A stretch of DNA of 40,708 bases from Mycolicibacterium palauense (GTDB taxonomy: Bacteria; Actinomycetota; Actinomycetes; Mycobacteriales; Mycobacteriaceae), in contig NZ_NVQF01000056.1 of assembly GCF_002592005.1 (NCBI RefSeq), forward strand, positions 1-40,708. The letters run 5' to 3'. Below the pieces are notes generated by a model. It was not told the DNA's origin. It was given only the letters and a program-made list of their open reading frames with translations, and did no database searches. How positions within the stretch are numbered: position 1 is the first letter of the stretch; every line of letters starts with the position of its first letter. Positions 1 to 8,080 of this stretch are shown here, piece after piece. The translations under genes and the position numbers were made by a program.

Positions 1-599
1 GGGGAGGGCCCCTGCTGGGGCGGCAGGGTGTCTGCGGAGGGGGCGGCCGGAGCCAGCAGGTTGACCCGCTCCATGACGAGAGCAGTAGTCGGGCCAGTGT
101 TCGGAGTCTCGATGCGGTACCTGCCGTCGGGTTGTTGCCACGCCGCCCCGTAGGTCCAGAAGCAGACGACGGCGGTGACGTCGCGCCCGTTCTGGGCGAT
201 ACGGAGAACATGCCTTAGGCCGGTGCCGGCCATGCGTTTGCCCTCGCCGCCCGGCTCTGGCCAGCGGCCCACTGTCGACAGCGGATTACCGACGGCCGCG
301 GGTAGGTCGGGCTCGACGGCGCGGTCGAAGCCGGGGTAGAGGTAGTCGAGGCTGCCCCCGAAAGCCACCAGGGTCCGGGACTCGAGATAGGCGCGGACGA
401 CGACGATCGGTTGGGTCAGCAGGTCGATGTCGGGTTCGGCGGTCCAGACGAAATGCAGGTCGGAGAGGGTGGGGGGCCAGCGTTCCGGGGGTTCAGTTGG
501 CTGGCCGGGTGTGGTGCTGTGGCCGCAGCCGGTGATCAGGGTGGCCGCTAGTGCCGCGGCTGCCATTGCCTGGGCGCCGATCTGTCTGCGGTGCGTCAT
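1..599 (-). CDS. Putative lipoprotein, tandem copy A (C-terminus beyond left edge)
   Basis: The frame is open from an ATG at 599 to the window edge (about 199 codons). The product starts MTHRRQIGAQ and has a short hydrophobic signal segment ending in the lipobox LITGC, so export and lipidation at that Cys are predicted. The rest aligns without gaps to the complete neighbouring copy at 601-1431, including the shared stretches SDLHFVWTAEP and GGSLDYLYPGFDRAVEPD. The start lies one base after the TGA of copy B, so the two copies are likely translated from one message. I do not recognise a family of known function. Differences are scattered substitutions, with no frameshift in the visible part, so this copy looks functional. 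By comparison with copy B, about 77 codons are missing at the left edge. Confidence 0.8.
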   Translation of the reverse strand, partial: MTHRRQIGAQAMAAAALAATLITGCGHSTTPGQPTEPPERWPPTLSDLHFVWTAEPDIDLLTQPIVVVRAYLESRTLVAFGGSLDYLYPGFDRAVEPDLPAAVGNPLSTVGRWPEPGGEGKRMAGTGLRHVLRIAQNGRDVTAVVCFWTYGAAWQQPDGRYRIETPNTGPTTALVMERVNLLAPAAPSADTLPPQQGPS

Positions 600-600
600 T

Positions 601-1431
601 TCACCTGGTTTCGACGGGCCAGCCGGGCTCGCTGGGCAGGGTGGGGAAGTCCGAGCGGGGCCGTGGTGCGGAGGTGAGGTATTCGCGGCGTTCGATGCTG
701 GCCGGGGCGCGGGCCGCACAGGCGGCTTGGTCCTGTGGGAATTCGGGCCATTCGGGGCCTGCACCGTTGGGGCCGACCGCCTGCAACTGGCCGATGACGC
801 GCCATCCCCCGAACACATCGGTGTACGGGTAGGGGGAGGGCCCCTTCTGGGGCGGCAGTGTGTCCGCGGAGTCGTCGGCTGGGGCCAGCATGCTGATCCG
901 CTCCACGGACAGTGCGGTGGTCGGACCTGTGTGCACGGTCCCGATGCGGTACCTGCCGTCGGGCTGTTGCCACGCCGCCCCGTAGGTCCAGAAGCAGGCG
1001 ACGGCGGTGACGTTGCGGCCGTTCTGGGCGATACGGAGGACATGTCGCAGGTCGGTGCCAACCAGTCGTTTACCGTCACCGCCCGGCTCTGGCCAGCGGC
1101 CCACTGTCGACAGCGGATTACCGACGGCCGCGGGTAGGTCGGGCTCGACGGCGCGGTCGAAGCCGGGGTAGAGGTAGTCGAGGCTGCCGCCGAACCTCAC
1201 CAGGGTCCGGGATTCGATGTAGGCGCGCACGACGACGACCGGTTGAGTCAGCAGGTCGATGCCGGGTTCGGCGGTCCAGACGAAATGCAGGTCGGAGAGG
1301 GTGGTGGGCCAGCGTTCCGGGGGTTTGGCTGACTGGCCGGGTGTGGTGCTGTGGCCGCAGCCGGTGATCAGGGCGGTCGCCATGGCTACCGCCGCAGTCA
1401 GTCGGCTGCCGATCAGCACGCGGCGTGCCAT
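601..1431 (-). CDS. Putative lipoprotein, tandem copy B
   Basis: This is a complete 276-aa exported lipoprotein: MARRV start, basic n-region, hydrophobic segment, and lipobox LITGC at about residue 25. The mature part is Trp- and Pro-rich with no recognised catalytic motif. I chose the ATG at 1431 over the in-frame ATG at 1443 because it reproduces the TGA-one base-ATG junction seen between copies B and A; the 1443 start would overlap the upstream gene by 11 bases. The gene directly follows the large WXG-type protein, so the three genes read as one operon. The context suggests that the lipoprotein serves the large protein, for example as a surface partner, but that is inference. Confidence 0.85.
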   Translation of the reverse strand: MARRVLIGSRLTAAVAMATALITGCGHSTTPGQSAKPPERWPTTLSDLHFVWTAEPGIDLLTQPVVVVRAYIESRTLVRFGGSLDYLYPGFDRAVEPDLPAAVGNPLSTVGRWPEPGGDGKRLVGTDLRHVLRIAQNGRNVTAVACFWTYGAAWQQPDGRYRIGTVHTGPTTALSVERISMLAPADDSADTLPPQKGPSPYPYTDVFGGWRVIGQLQAVGPNGAGPEWPEFPQDQAACAARAPASIERREYLTSAPRPRSDFPTLPSEPGWPVETR

Positions 1432-1432
1432 C

Positions 1433-3685
1433 TCACTTCTCATCCTTGTTGTCGGGGTCGTCGGCCGGGTTGGCGTCGCCGGTGACGGCGTTGTAACGAT
1501 CGGTCATATTGTCCAGTTGGCTCGCGACGCCACCGTCCACCCCGTGGATGACGGTGTCATTCACCGCCGAATTGATGTTCTGGTCGTAGAAACCAAGAGA
1601 ATCGTCAATACCTGTGCCTGAGGCTGCTGCCCAATCCTTGTATTCCTCGTAGGAGCGGACGTACGGCCCGTCGGGGTGCTGCTCATCCGGCGGCGCAATG
1701 AAGCCCTCGCCGAGGCCGTTGACCTCGACCCCGTTCTGCACCAGCGCGTTCAGCATCTGCCGTGTCGCCTGACCGGACTGCATGTCCTCGATGTCGTGTT
1801 GGCTCCATTGGTCTGTCGGCGCATCACCGATCAGTCCGTGCTCCATGGCCTGGCCGAAGACGCCCGAGCCGGGCACGATGGCGTCCGCGGTGCCGAAGGC
1901 CATCTCGTAGGCGGACTTCTTGAGTTCGTAGGCGGCAGCGTTCATGTCGTCCTTGTTGATCCCGGAGGCGTCCGTGGCGTTGTGGGTTCCGGAGTCGACC
2001 AGCCCCTGCAGGGTCATGGAGTTCTTGAGGTGGGAGTTGTCACCGGAGACATCCACGCCGTTGTTGTAGTCGGCGGCCCACCGGTTCTGCTCGGCGACGA
2101 CTTCGCGGTCGGCTTCTGCGTTGAAGAAGTCCGACGCCTGCCTATCGCTGCTGAGCACTGAGAAGATGCCCTTGGCGACCGGCATCTTCCCGCTCTCGAC
2201 ATTGGCCGCCGTGTCAAGGTCGGCGAAACCGTCGTGCTGCAGATCGGACGACGTCTGGGCTATATCGGGAATAAAAGGCGCCAGGCCGTGCGAAAGGCCG
2301 CGGACTGCTTCGGGATTCAGCTGACCGAGCGTCTGATTGCCGATGTGCAGCAGGTCCCCGTCGTGGTTTCCGACGTAATCGGCGTACGCCGAGGCGGTCT
2401 CGGCCGCCATCTTGGCGTCCGGCCCGTCGACCGCATCGCCGGTCCAGCCGAGCATGTTGCCCACCGCCGTACCGTTGTCGGCCCAGTCGGTGGTCAGCGC
2501 GCCCTTCATGAAGTCATCCGAATAGGCCGTGTCGTAAAGGATGTCGTGAATCGCCTGGTGATCCTGACCGGCCGTCGCCAGCACATCATTGGCGACCGGG
2601 ACGCCGTCGTCGGCCACACCGACCACACCGCCCTTTCCGCCGGCGGGCGTGCCGTGGAAGGTGGGCGAGTTCATCATCTCGGTCGCCTTGTTGAGCATGC
2701 CCCGGTCCAGCGCCGTGCCACCCTGACGCAACGTCGCGTTGCCGTCCTTGACGATGTCGGTCAGCTTACTCATCTCGTCGAACTGCGACATGCCCTTGGA
2801 CTTCAACACATTCTGCACGCTGGAGGGCAACTGCCCGAAGCCCCCGCTGGTCATGTTCTTCGGATTGTCGACACCGCCCGGATCGGTCTTCGGGAAGTGG
2901 ATGTTCGGGTTGCTCATCAGCTGCCAGGAGTCGCTCATCGCGCTGTTGGCGCCACCCATGTTCTGCTCGGCGGTGGCAAGGTCTTTGACCGACATGCCGG
3001 CCTGCTGTGACTGCATCTGACTCAGGATCGACGCCTGCATCGGCGTCAGCGGCTCTATGCCGGCCCGCTGGTCGGCGTTGATGGAGTCCAGCACCGTCTT
3101 CACCTGGGCGGCGGCGGCCTGGTCGCCCGCGAGCGCCTTCTCGACCGTCTCCTTCGCGGCTTCCGGTGAGACATCCGAGCCGTCGCCCACGGTCTCGGCA
3201 GTTTCGGAGATGGCGTTGTTCACCACCGAAGTCAGATGGCGATCGGTGGAGTCGGCCCGGCGCAGCAGGTCGACGATCGCGTCGTGCACGATCTGCACGT
3301 GGTGCTCGACCTCCGCCAGCTCCGCGGGATCGTCCGGGATCACGTAGTGCAACTCGCCGGTGGCGGTGTTGATGCCGATGCCCCAGCGGTCGGCCATGCG
3401 CTGGATCCGCGTCCACTCTGCCTTGATGGATTCGACCTCGGAGGCGGCGGACGCCACGTCGCGACCGGCCTGGTCGCACTCGTCGGCATGGGCCAGCATG
3501 CTGTTGCTGATGGCGGTGGCCATGGACGCCGCCGCCTCATAGGAGAGGCCTTGCCACTCGAGGTTGGTGATGATGGCGTCCTGGTTGTGGGCGATGTCGC
3601 GCAGTGAAGTGGCGCGGTCGGTCGCCGCAGTGGCCACCATGCGTATCGACCCGGGATCCCAGGTGTCCAGATCCGTCAACGACAC
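1433..3685 (-). CDS. Large WXG-type protein, probable type VII secretion-related
   Basis: The protein is about 750 aa and has no signal peptide. The N-terminal 110 residues are alpha-helical and carry a W-Q-G turn (NLEWQGLSYEAA) between two predicted helices, as in the WXG100 and EspA/EspE-like proteins linked to ESX (type VII) secretion. The start VSLTDLDTWDPGSI resembles the opening of mycobacterial large WXG/TPR-region proteins. The middle and C-terminal parts are Ala-, Asp- and Asn-rich and helical, ending in an acidic tail (ADDPDNKDEK). I see no nuclease, ADP-ribosyltransferase or other toxin motif. The start is uncertain: a TTG at 3727 gives 14 more residues, but its Shine-Dalgarno spacing is poor. 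Two tandem lipoproteins follow immediately. The secretion link is inferred from fold and context. Confidence 0.75.
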   Translation of the reverse strand: MSLTDLDTWDPGSIRMVATAATDRATSLRDIAHNQDAIITNLEWQGLSYEAAASMATAISNSMLAHADECDQAGRDVASAASEVESIKAEWTRIQRMADRWGIGINTATGELHYVIPDDPAELAEVEHHVQIVHDAIVDLLRRADSTDRHLTSVVNNAISETAETVGDGSDVSPEAAKETVEKALAGDQAAAAQVKTVLDSINADQRAGIEPLTPMQASILSQMQSQQAGMSVKDLATAEQNMGGANSAMSDSWQLMSNPNIHFPKTDPGGVDNPKNMTSGGFGQLPSSVQNVLKSKGMSQFDEMSKLTDIVKDGNATLRQGGTALDRGMLNKATEMMNSPTFHGTPAGGKGGVVGVADDGVPVANDVLATAGQDHQAIHDILYDTAYSDDFMKGALTTDWADNGTAVGNMLGWTGDAVDGPDAKMAAETASAYADYVGNHDGDLLHIGNQTLGQLNPEAVRGLSHGLAPFIPDIAQTSSDLQHDGFADLDTAANVESGKMPVAKGIFSVLSSDRQASDFFNAEADREVVAEQNRWAADYNNGVDVSGDNSHLKNSMTLQGLVDSGTHNATDASGINKDDMNAAAYELKKSAYEMAFGTADAIVPGSGVFGQAMEHGLIGDAPTDQWSQHDIEDMQSGQATRQMLNALVQNGVEVNGLGEGFIAPPDEQHPDGPYVRSYEEYKDWAAASGTGIDDSLGFYDQNINSAVNDTVIHGVDGGVASQLDNMTDRYNAVTGDANPADDPDNKDEK

Positions 3686-3775
3686 CCCCACAACCAGCGA
3701 ATTTACCGGATCGGGCTTCCGTGGCAATTCACCTCGCCCCGCGCCGGCGGCCTTGCCGGAGGTCGATCGGCAGGT

Positions 3776-4357
3776 CTAGAAGGACTCGACGCCCTGCACC
3801 GCCACGAACATGCCGTGCCCGGTCGCATCGTTGGTGAAGCGGGTGCCGCCCGCCTCGGCGTCGATGGTCCAGCCCTGCGCGGTGTAGGTGCGGTAGTCCA
3901 GCGTGACGGCGGGAATGTTGCCGAGGTTGCCCAGCACCCAGTGCACCGAGCCCCCGGAGGTGACGCTGACCCCGTTGGCGGGTGTGCCGTCGATGTCCGG
4001 GGAGTTCTCGAACTGCGACTCGCAGCCCACGGTCTCCCGGTTGAGCTGGCAGCGCGTCTTGCCGGACTTGGTCTGGACGAAGACGTAGCCCTGGTCGTTG
4101 GGCGGCAGCGTTTCTGTTCCCGGGGGCGCGGCGATCGCCGACGAGGGGCCCGAGGGACCCGTCGGGCGCTCGGGCGCCGCGGTCGTCGAGGGCGGAGAGA
4201 CCGACGGTTTCGGGGTGGGGAAGTTCGGTTCGGCGTTGGTGCCGCAGCCCGGGCAGGTGGCCACCCCGTCGGTGGTGTTGCTGCAGCTGACCAGCGCCGC
4301 CGCCATCACCAGCGCAGCGCCGGCCAGCGTCCAGCGGGTTTGTGTGGGTGCGCGCAC
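3776..4357 (-). CDS. Small mycobacterial lipoprotein
   Basis: This 193-aa product begins at a GTG preceded by AGGAG. It has a signal peptide with lipobox LVSC (about residue 25), a Pro/Ser/Thr-rich linker (about residues 45-80) typical of cell-wall-spanning lipoproteins, and a compact C-terminal domain of about 105 residues. Four Cys are visible in the mature chain: C-PGC after the lipobox, and two more (CQL and VGCE) that could form a disulfide. The C-terminal domain resembles short exported domains common in mycobacterial hypothetical proteins. I assign no function. It lies 90 bases upstream of the large WXG-type gene on the same strand and is divergent from the DUF3159 gene. Confidence 0.82.
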   Translation of the reverse strand: MRAPTQTRWTLAGAALVMAAALVSCSNTTDGVATCPGCGTNAEPNFPTPKPSVSPPSTTAAPERPTGPSGPSSAIAAPPGTETLPPNDQGYVFVQTKSGKTRCQLNRETVGCESQFENSPDIDGTPANGVSVTSGGSVHWVLGNLGNIPAVTLDYRTYTAQGWTIDAEAGGTRFTNDATGHGMFVAVQGVESF

Positions 4358-4409
4358 AGGACTCCTCGGGCCGTATGCCTCACCGTACCCAGGCCGTTAC
4401 GACAGTTAA

Positions 4410-4422
4410 ACCAGTGACTGGT
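4410..4422. promoter_or_regulatory. Perfect 13-bp palindrome in divergent promoter region
   Basis: ACCAGTGACTGGT is a perfect inverted repeat around a central G, lying in the 166-base gap between the divergent lipoprotein (start 4357) and the DUF3159 gene (start 4524). Its location fits an operator, but a match this short can occur by chance. Confidence 0.35.
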
Positions 4423-4523
4423 GATGTTTATGAAGATGTGAGGTTGTCCGGCGTCGGTACTCTCGATTTCGGCGGCCGATCCGGCTCGACCAGCCGGAAC
4501 CGACCCAGACAGGTGGCCCGCAC

Positions 4524-5144
4524 ATGACCAACACGCAACCGCCGATCGCCGCGCTGCTGGCCCGGGCCGGCGGTGTCCGCGGGCTGGTCTCCACCGCACT
4601 GCCGGTCACCGTCTACGCGGTGTGTTCCTCGGCGCTGGGGGTGGCGCCCGCGGTGGGCGCGGCACTGGTGACCGCGGCGGTCATCCTGGCCTGGCAGCTG
4701 CTGCGCCGGGAGTCCCTGCGCCCGGCGTTGTTGGGGTTCGGCGGGGTCGCGGCCTGCGCGATCCTGGCCTACTTCACCGGCCAGGCCAAGGACTTCTACC
4801 TGCCCGGCATCGGCATGTATCTGGCCACCGCCGTCGTGTTCACGGCCTCGGTGATCGTGCGCCGGCCGTTGGTCGGGGTGGTGTGGGCCTGGGTCACCGG
4901 CCGCGACGACACCTGGCGGCGGGTGCCGCGGGTGCGGCTGGCCTTCGACGTGGTCACGCTGGTGATGGCCGTGGTGTCCTGGTCGCGGTTCGCGGTCCAG
5001 TACTACCTGTACGACACCGACCAGGCGGGCATGTTGGCCGCGGCGCGGATCGCCATGGGCTGGCCGCTGTTCGTGGTGACCTCCGCCCTGATCTACCTGG
5101 CGGTGCGCAGCGCCCTGCGCGCGCTGCCCCGGGCGACCGAATAG
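4524..5144 (+). CDS. DUF3159 family membrane protein
   Basis: This 206-aa integral membrane protein has about five or six hydrophobic segments, roughly at residues 20-40, 45-62, 68-85, 95-112, 135-155 and 168-190. The stretches ILAYFTGQAKDFYLPGIGMY and VIVRRPLVGVVWAW are typical of the DUF3159 family found throughout actinobacteria. The family has no established reaction. The start is the ATG followed by TNTQPP. The next gene begins within 30 bases, so they are probably co-transcribed. Confidence 0.88.
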   Translation: MTNTQPPIAALLARAGGVRGLVSTALPVTVYAVCSSALGVAPAVGAALVTAAVILAWQLLRRESLRPALLGFGGVAACAILAYFTGQAKDFYLPGIGMYLATAVVFTASVIVRRPLVGVVWAWVTGRDDTWRRVPRVRLAFDVVTLVMAVVSWSRFAVQYYLYDTDQAGMLAAARIAMGWPLFVVTSALIYLAVRSALRALPRATE

Positions 5145-5170
5145 TGCGTCGCCCCGGGTATTCTCGCGGC

Positions 5171-5791
5171 GTGGGCGTCGTTGAGGTCTTTGCCGATATT
5201 CTGTGCCCGTTCACTCACGTGGGGCTCCGCACGGTCGCGGACCGCCGCGCCGAACGCGGACTCACCGAACCGCGTATGCGTATCCGGGCCTGGCCGCTCG
5301 AACTGATCAACAGGGCGCCGCTGGACCCGCACCACGTCGCCGTGGAGATCGCCGCGCTGAGGGCGTCGGTGCGCTCGGACCTGTTCACCGGGTTCTCCGT
5401 CGACACCTTCCCGACGACGTCGATGGCCGCGTACGCACTGACCGCGGCCGCCGACCGTGCCGGCGACGCCGGACTGGACGAAGAGGTGGGCCTGGCGCTG
5501 CGCGACGCGATGTTCGAGCAGGGGCGCGACATCGGTGATCCCACGGTGGTCGCCGAGATCGCGGCCGGCTTCGACCTCGAACCGCTCGGCGCCGAGGAGA
5601 CCATGGCGGCGGTCCGTGCCGACTGGGACGAGGGACGGGCCCGCGGAGTGGTCGGCTCCCCTCATTTCTTCGCCGCCGGCGGTGGCAGCTGGTTCTGCCC
5701 CAGCCTGGCCATCAGTCGCGACGACGCCGACAATTTCGTGATCGCCTGGAAGGAGGGCTCCGAGGCGTTCATCGACGGCGTCTTCGCCTGA
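5171..5791 (+). CDS. DsbA-family thioredoxin-fold protein
   Basis: This 206-aa protein opens with a strand and the motif VFADILCPFTHVG, the position of the CxxC centre in DsbA and 2-hydroxychromene-2-carboxylate isomerase relatives. Here the second Cys is replaced by Thr (C-P-F-T), so a classical dithiol oxidase is unlikely. The helical insertion follows, and the cis-Pro region is probably VVGSPHFFAAGG (about residues 162-173), as in the FrnE/DsbA subgroup. No signal peptide is present, so it is cytosolic. The GTG at 5171 starts exactly at the first strand; an in-frame GTG at 5144 overlaps the preceding stop and is possible. The substrate is unknown. Confidence 0.8.
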   Translation: MGVVEVFADILCPFTHVGLRTVADRRAERGLTEPRMRIRAWPLELINRAPLDPHHVAVEIAALRASVRSDLFTGFSVDTFPTTSMAAYALTAAADRAGDAGLDEEVGLALRDAMFEQGRDIGDPTVVAEIAAGFDLEPLGAEETMAAVRADWDEGRARGVVGSPHFFAAGGGSWFCPSLAISRDDADNFVIAWKEGSEAFIDGVFA

Positions 5792-5852
5792 GTTCGTCCC
5801 GGCACGACCGCGAGTCCCGTTTCGCGAAGCCTTCGTGGTGTAGAAGAGCACC

Positions 5853-7130
5853 ATGAGCGGCTACTGGCCCGACATTGCACTCATCGCCGTGCTGATGCTC
5901 GTCAACGGCCTGTTCGCAGGCAGCGAGATGGCTCTGATCTCCCTGCGCGAAGGGCAGTTGCAGGCGCTGGAACGTCGCGGTGGCCGCCGCGACCGGACAC
6001 TGGTCAGGCTCGCGCGGGATCCCAACCGCTACCTGGGCACCATTCAGATCGGGATCACCCTCGCCGGCTACCTGGCCTCGGCGACCGCGGCGGTCACCCT
6101 GGCCCAGCCGCTGGTCCCGTCGCTGGGCTTTCTCGGTGATGCCGCGGGCCCGGCGGCGATCGCGGTGGTCACGGTGCTGCTGACCGGGGTCAACCTCGTC
6201 ATCGGCGAACTCGCCCCCAAACGGCTCGCGATGCAGTACTACCGGCAGTGGTCGGCGCTGGTGGCCACGCCGCTGAGCGTGCTGGCCACCCTGACACGAC
6301 CCGTGGTGTGGCTGCTGGGCCTGGCCACCGACGTCGTCGTCCGGATCTGCGGGGGCAACCCCGCCGTCGGGCGGGCACCGCTTTCGCCGGAGGAGCTGCG
6401 CGACCTCGTCAGCGCTCACCCCGGGCTCAGTGAGGATCAGCGCATGATCATCAGCGGCGCCCTGGAGATCCACGGGCGTCCGCTGCGCGACGTGTTGGTG
6501 CCGCGCCGTTCCGTGGTGACGCTCCCCGCGGACGAGGCCGTGGCGCAGGCCCGCGCCGTGCTCGCGGCCTCGGGGCATTCCCGTGCGCCGGTGGTCCGCG
6601 GCGACCTCGACGAGGTGGTAGGGGTGGTGCATCTGCGCGACCTGCTGGGGGACCGGGGGACGGTGGCCGAGGCGGCACGGCCCGGGTTGCTCCTGCCCGA
6701 CAGCCTGCGCGTCTCCGATGCGCTGCAACGTTTCAAGGCCGACCGACAGCAGTTCGCGCTCGTCGTCGACGAGCGCGGCGGGGTGGCGGGCATCGTCACC
6801 ATGGAGGATCTGCTGGAAGAGATCGTCGGCGAGATCTACGACGAAACCGACCGTGACGTCCTCGCCGTCCGTCGACTCCCCGACGGCAGCCTGATACTGC
6901 CCGGCAGCTTTCCCGTGCACGACCTCTCCGATATCGACGTCGACACCACCGACGCCCCGCCGGGTACCTACACGACGATCGCCGGTCTGGTCCTGGCCGA
7001 GTTGGGGCGCATTCCCACGAGCCCCGGAGACCGGGTGGGCTTCGGGCGTTACACCGTTGAGGTGACAGCGATCTCGCACAATGCCATCACCGAGGTCCGG
7101 CTGCGTCCCCGCGGCGACGACCGGGCCTGA
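5853..7130 (+). CDS. CNNM/CorC-type CBS-domain transporter (hemolysin family)
   Basis: This 425-aa protein shows the complete family order. The N-terminal DUF21 membrane domain (about residues 1-180) carries the signature GSEMALISLREGQL and GELAPKRLA. Two CBS domains follow (about 195-315), including VLVPRRSVVTLP and the second-repeat end GIVTMEDLLEEIVGEI, then a C-terminal CorC/HlyC transporter-associated domain (about 330-420) rich in beta strands. Members of this family are linked to Mg2+ or Co2+ efflux; hemolysin is a historical name. It converges on the His-tail membrane protein with only three bases between the stops. Confidence 0.9.
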   Translation: MSGYWPDIALIAVLMLVNGLFAGSEMALISLREGQLQALERRGGRRDRTLVRLARDPNRYLGTIQIGITLAGYLASATAAVTLAQPLVPSLGFLGDAAGPAAIAVVTVLLTGVNLVIGELAPKRLAMQYYRQWSALVATPLSVLATLTRPVVWLLGLATDVVVRICGGNPAVGRAPLSPEELRDLVSAHPGLSEDQRMIISGALEIHGRPLRDVLVPRRSVVTLPADEAVAQARAVLAASGHSRAPVVRGDLDEVVGVVHLRDLLGDRGTVAEAARPGLLLPDSLRVSDALQRFKADRQQFALVVDERGGVAGIVTMEDLLEEIVGEIYDETDRDVLAVRRLPDGSLILPGSFPVHDLSDIDVDTTDAPPGTYTTIAGLVLAELGRIPTSPGDRVGFGRYTVEVTAISHNAITEVRLRPRGDDRA

Positions 7131-7133
7131 CCG

Positions 7134-7892
7134 CTACCCGTGGGGATGGTCGTCGCCGTGCTCGGGTGGATGTACCGGCGCCGGGACGCGCACCAGCTGG
7201 GCGCCGCCGTGATCCTCGGCTTCGGGCTCGGGGGAGGCGGGCGGCGCGACGTCGTGGTGCTCGTCGGCGTGTTCGTCCGCCGGCGCATCGGCGGGACCGT
7301 CATCGGGGCTGTGGTGACCGTGCTCGGCGGTCCCGTGTGGTTGGTGGTGACCGTGCTCGGCGGTGCCCGCGGGCGCATGATGGTCGTCCTGCAGGCCCGA
7401 GACCATGCCGACGGCGGTGGCCACGGCGATCACCGAGCCCGCGCCCGTCAGCACCATCGCGTAGCCGAAACCCGGCACGGCCTCGGTGCGGTAGCTGCGC
7501 GACCACACCCAGGCGGCACCGAGAACGATGTAGCACTGCAGCATCAGGGCGCACAGGTCGGCGGCCCCCACCATCTCCGGTTGACCGGCGTGCGGGCCGA
7601 ACGGAACGCCGACGGTGCGAGCCACCCCCCACAGCGCGATCGAGCCGAGATTGGCCAGGACCCCGAGAACCAGGACCGATGCCGACGGGCTGACCAGCAC
7701 GGCCAGGCCCCAGGCGAGCTGGAACAACGCGATCAGGCCGAAGAACATCCCGGAGGCGGGCCACTCCTGCCAGTGCGAGGGCATGGCGGTGAGATGGATC
7801 AGGGCGGCACCGAATGACGCCGTCGCGGCCACCCGGACGGCCACGCCGTTGTCGGTCTTCGATGCTGCTCGCGGTGTCATCGGCACGATCAT
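7134..7892 (-). CDS. Membrane protein with histidine-rich cytosolic or periplasmic tail
   Basis: The product is 252 aa. Residues 1-165 contain about five transmembrane segments (for example around 22-40, 46-68, 70-88, 108-128, 140-162). From about residue 168 onwards the chain is hydrophilic and His-, Asp- and Glu-rich: DDHHAPAGTAEHGHH, a second GTAEHGHH copy, then ADEHADEHHDVAP and HPPEHGDDHPHG. Such tails bind transition metals in other proteins, so a role in zinc, nickel or copper handling is plausible, but the membrane part is not a transporter family I recognise. An alternative start is the ATG at 7880. The promoter region upstream contains two inverted repeats. Confidence 0.75.
   Translation of the reverse strand: MIVPMTPRAASKTDNGVAVRVAATASFGAALIHLTAMPSHWQEWPASGMFFGLIALFQLAWGLAVLVSPSASVLVLGVLANLGSIALWGVARTVGVPFGPHAGQPEMVGAADLCALMLQCYIVLGAAWVWSRSYRTEAVPGFGYAMVLTGAGSVIAVATAVGMVSGLQDDHHAPAGTAEHGHHQPHGTAEHGHHSPDDGPADAPADEHADEHHDVAPPASPEPEAEDHGGAQLVRVPAPVHPPEHGDDHPHG
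7343..7393 (-). repeat. Short in-frame repeat encoding GTAEHGHH units
   Basis: Within the His-rich tail, two near-identical stretches encode GTAEHGHHQP and GTAEHGHHSP, arising from a short direct duplication of about 30 bases inside the coding frame. It lengthens the candidate metal-binding tail. Confidence 0.55.
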
Positions 7893-7930
7893 GGCACAGC
7901 GCGCGGAGCCCGAACGAGACGTGCGGATAT

Positions 7931-7948
7931 CGTTTTGACGCCAAAACG
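7931..7948. promoter_or_regulatory. 18-bp palindrome, candidate operator
   Basis: CGTTTTGACGCCAAAACG pairs at 8 of 9 positions around its centre. It lies 39 bases upstream of the His-tail membrane protein start (7892) and in the shared region with the divergent L,D-transpeptidase. The size and symmetry fit a dimeric repressor site. I know of no named regulator with this consensus. Confidence 0.45.
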
Positions 7949-7967
7949 CTTACGGCTCAGTGATGTT

Positions 7968-7985
7968 GATTCGCTTGATCGAATC
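7968..7985. promoter_or_regulatory. Inverted repeat GATTCG-N6-CGAATC
   Basis: Two perfect 6-base arms are separated by six bases, 19 bases beyond the first palindrome in the same divergent intergenic region. It could be a second operator or a stem at the 5 prime end of the transpeptidase message. Function is not established. Confidence 0.35.
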
Positions 7986-8080
7986 TTCACACAACCCATA
8001 GGCAAGCCACATCCGGGCTGGTGAGACTGGCCAGAAGACCAGGGCAACGGGGCCGCGACAGCAGGGAAGGGGGTCGTCGC

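Larger units (their letters stand above)
1..1431 (-). repeat. Tandem gene duplication, period 832 bp
   Basis: The segment from 1 to 599 matches 833 to 1431 base for base along its length with scattered substitutions. For example, the runs around 250-300 and 1082-1132 are almost identical. The period of 832 bases equals one coding unit (831) plus the single intergenic base, so the whole gene with its start context was duplicated head-to-tail. The left unit is cut by the window edge. Confidence 0.9.

Noticed and set aside
601..973. Alternative minus-strand and plus-strand frames over the lipoprotein copies
   Set aside because: They are shadows of the duplicated lipoprotein gene. The GC-rich third positions create long open frames with Arg/Pro/Ala-rich products and no family similarity.
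1433..3685. Polymorphic toxin with immunity genes
   Set aside because: No toxin domain or polymorphic-toxin module is seen in the C-terminus and the downstream genes are exported lipoproteins rather than cytosolic immunity proteins. It stays a possibility only.
5809..5826. Small hairpin CGCGA/TCGCG as a terminator
   Set aside because: Five base pairs with a long loop and no T-run are too weak, and the next gene begins only 27 bases later.
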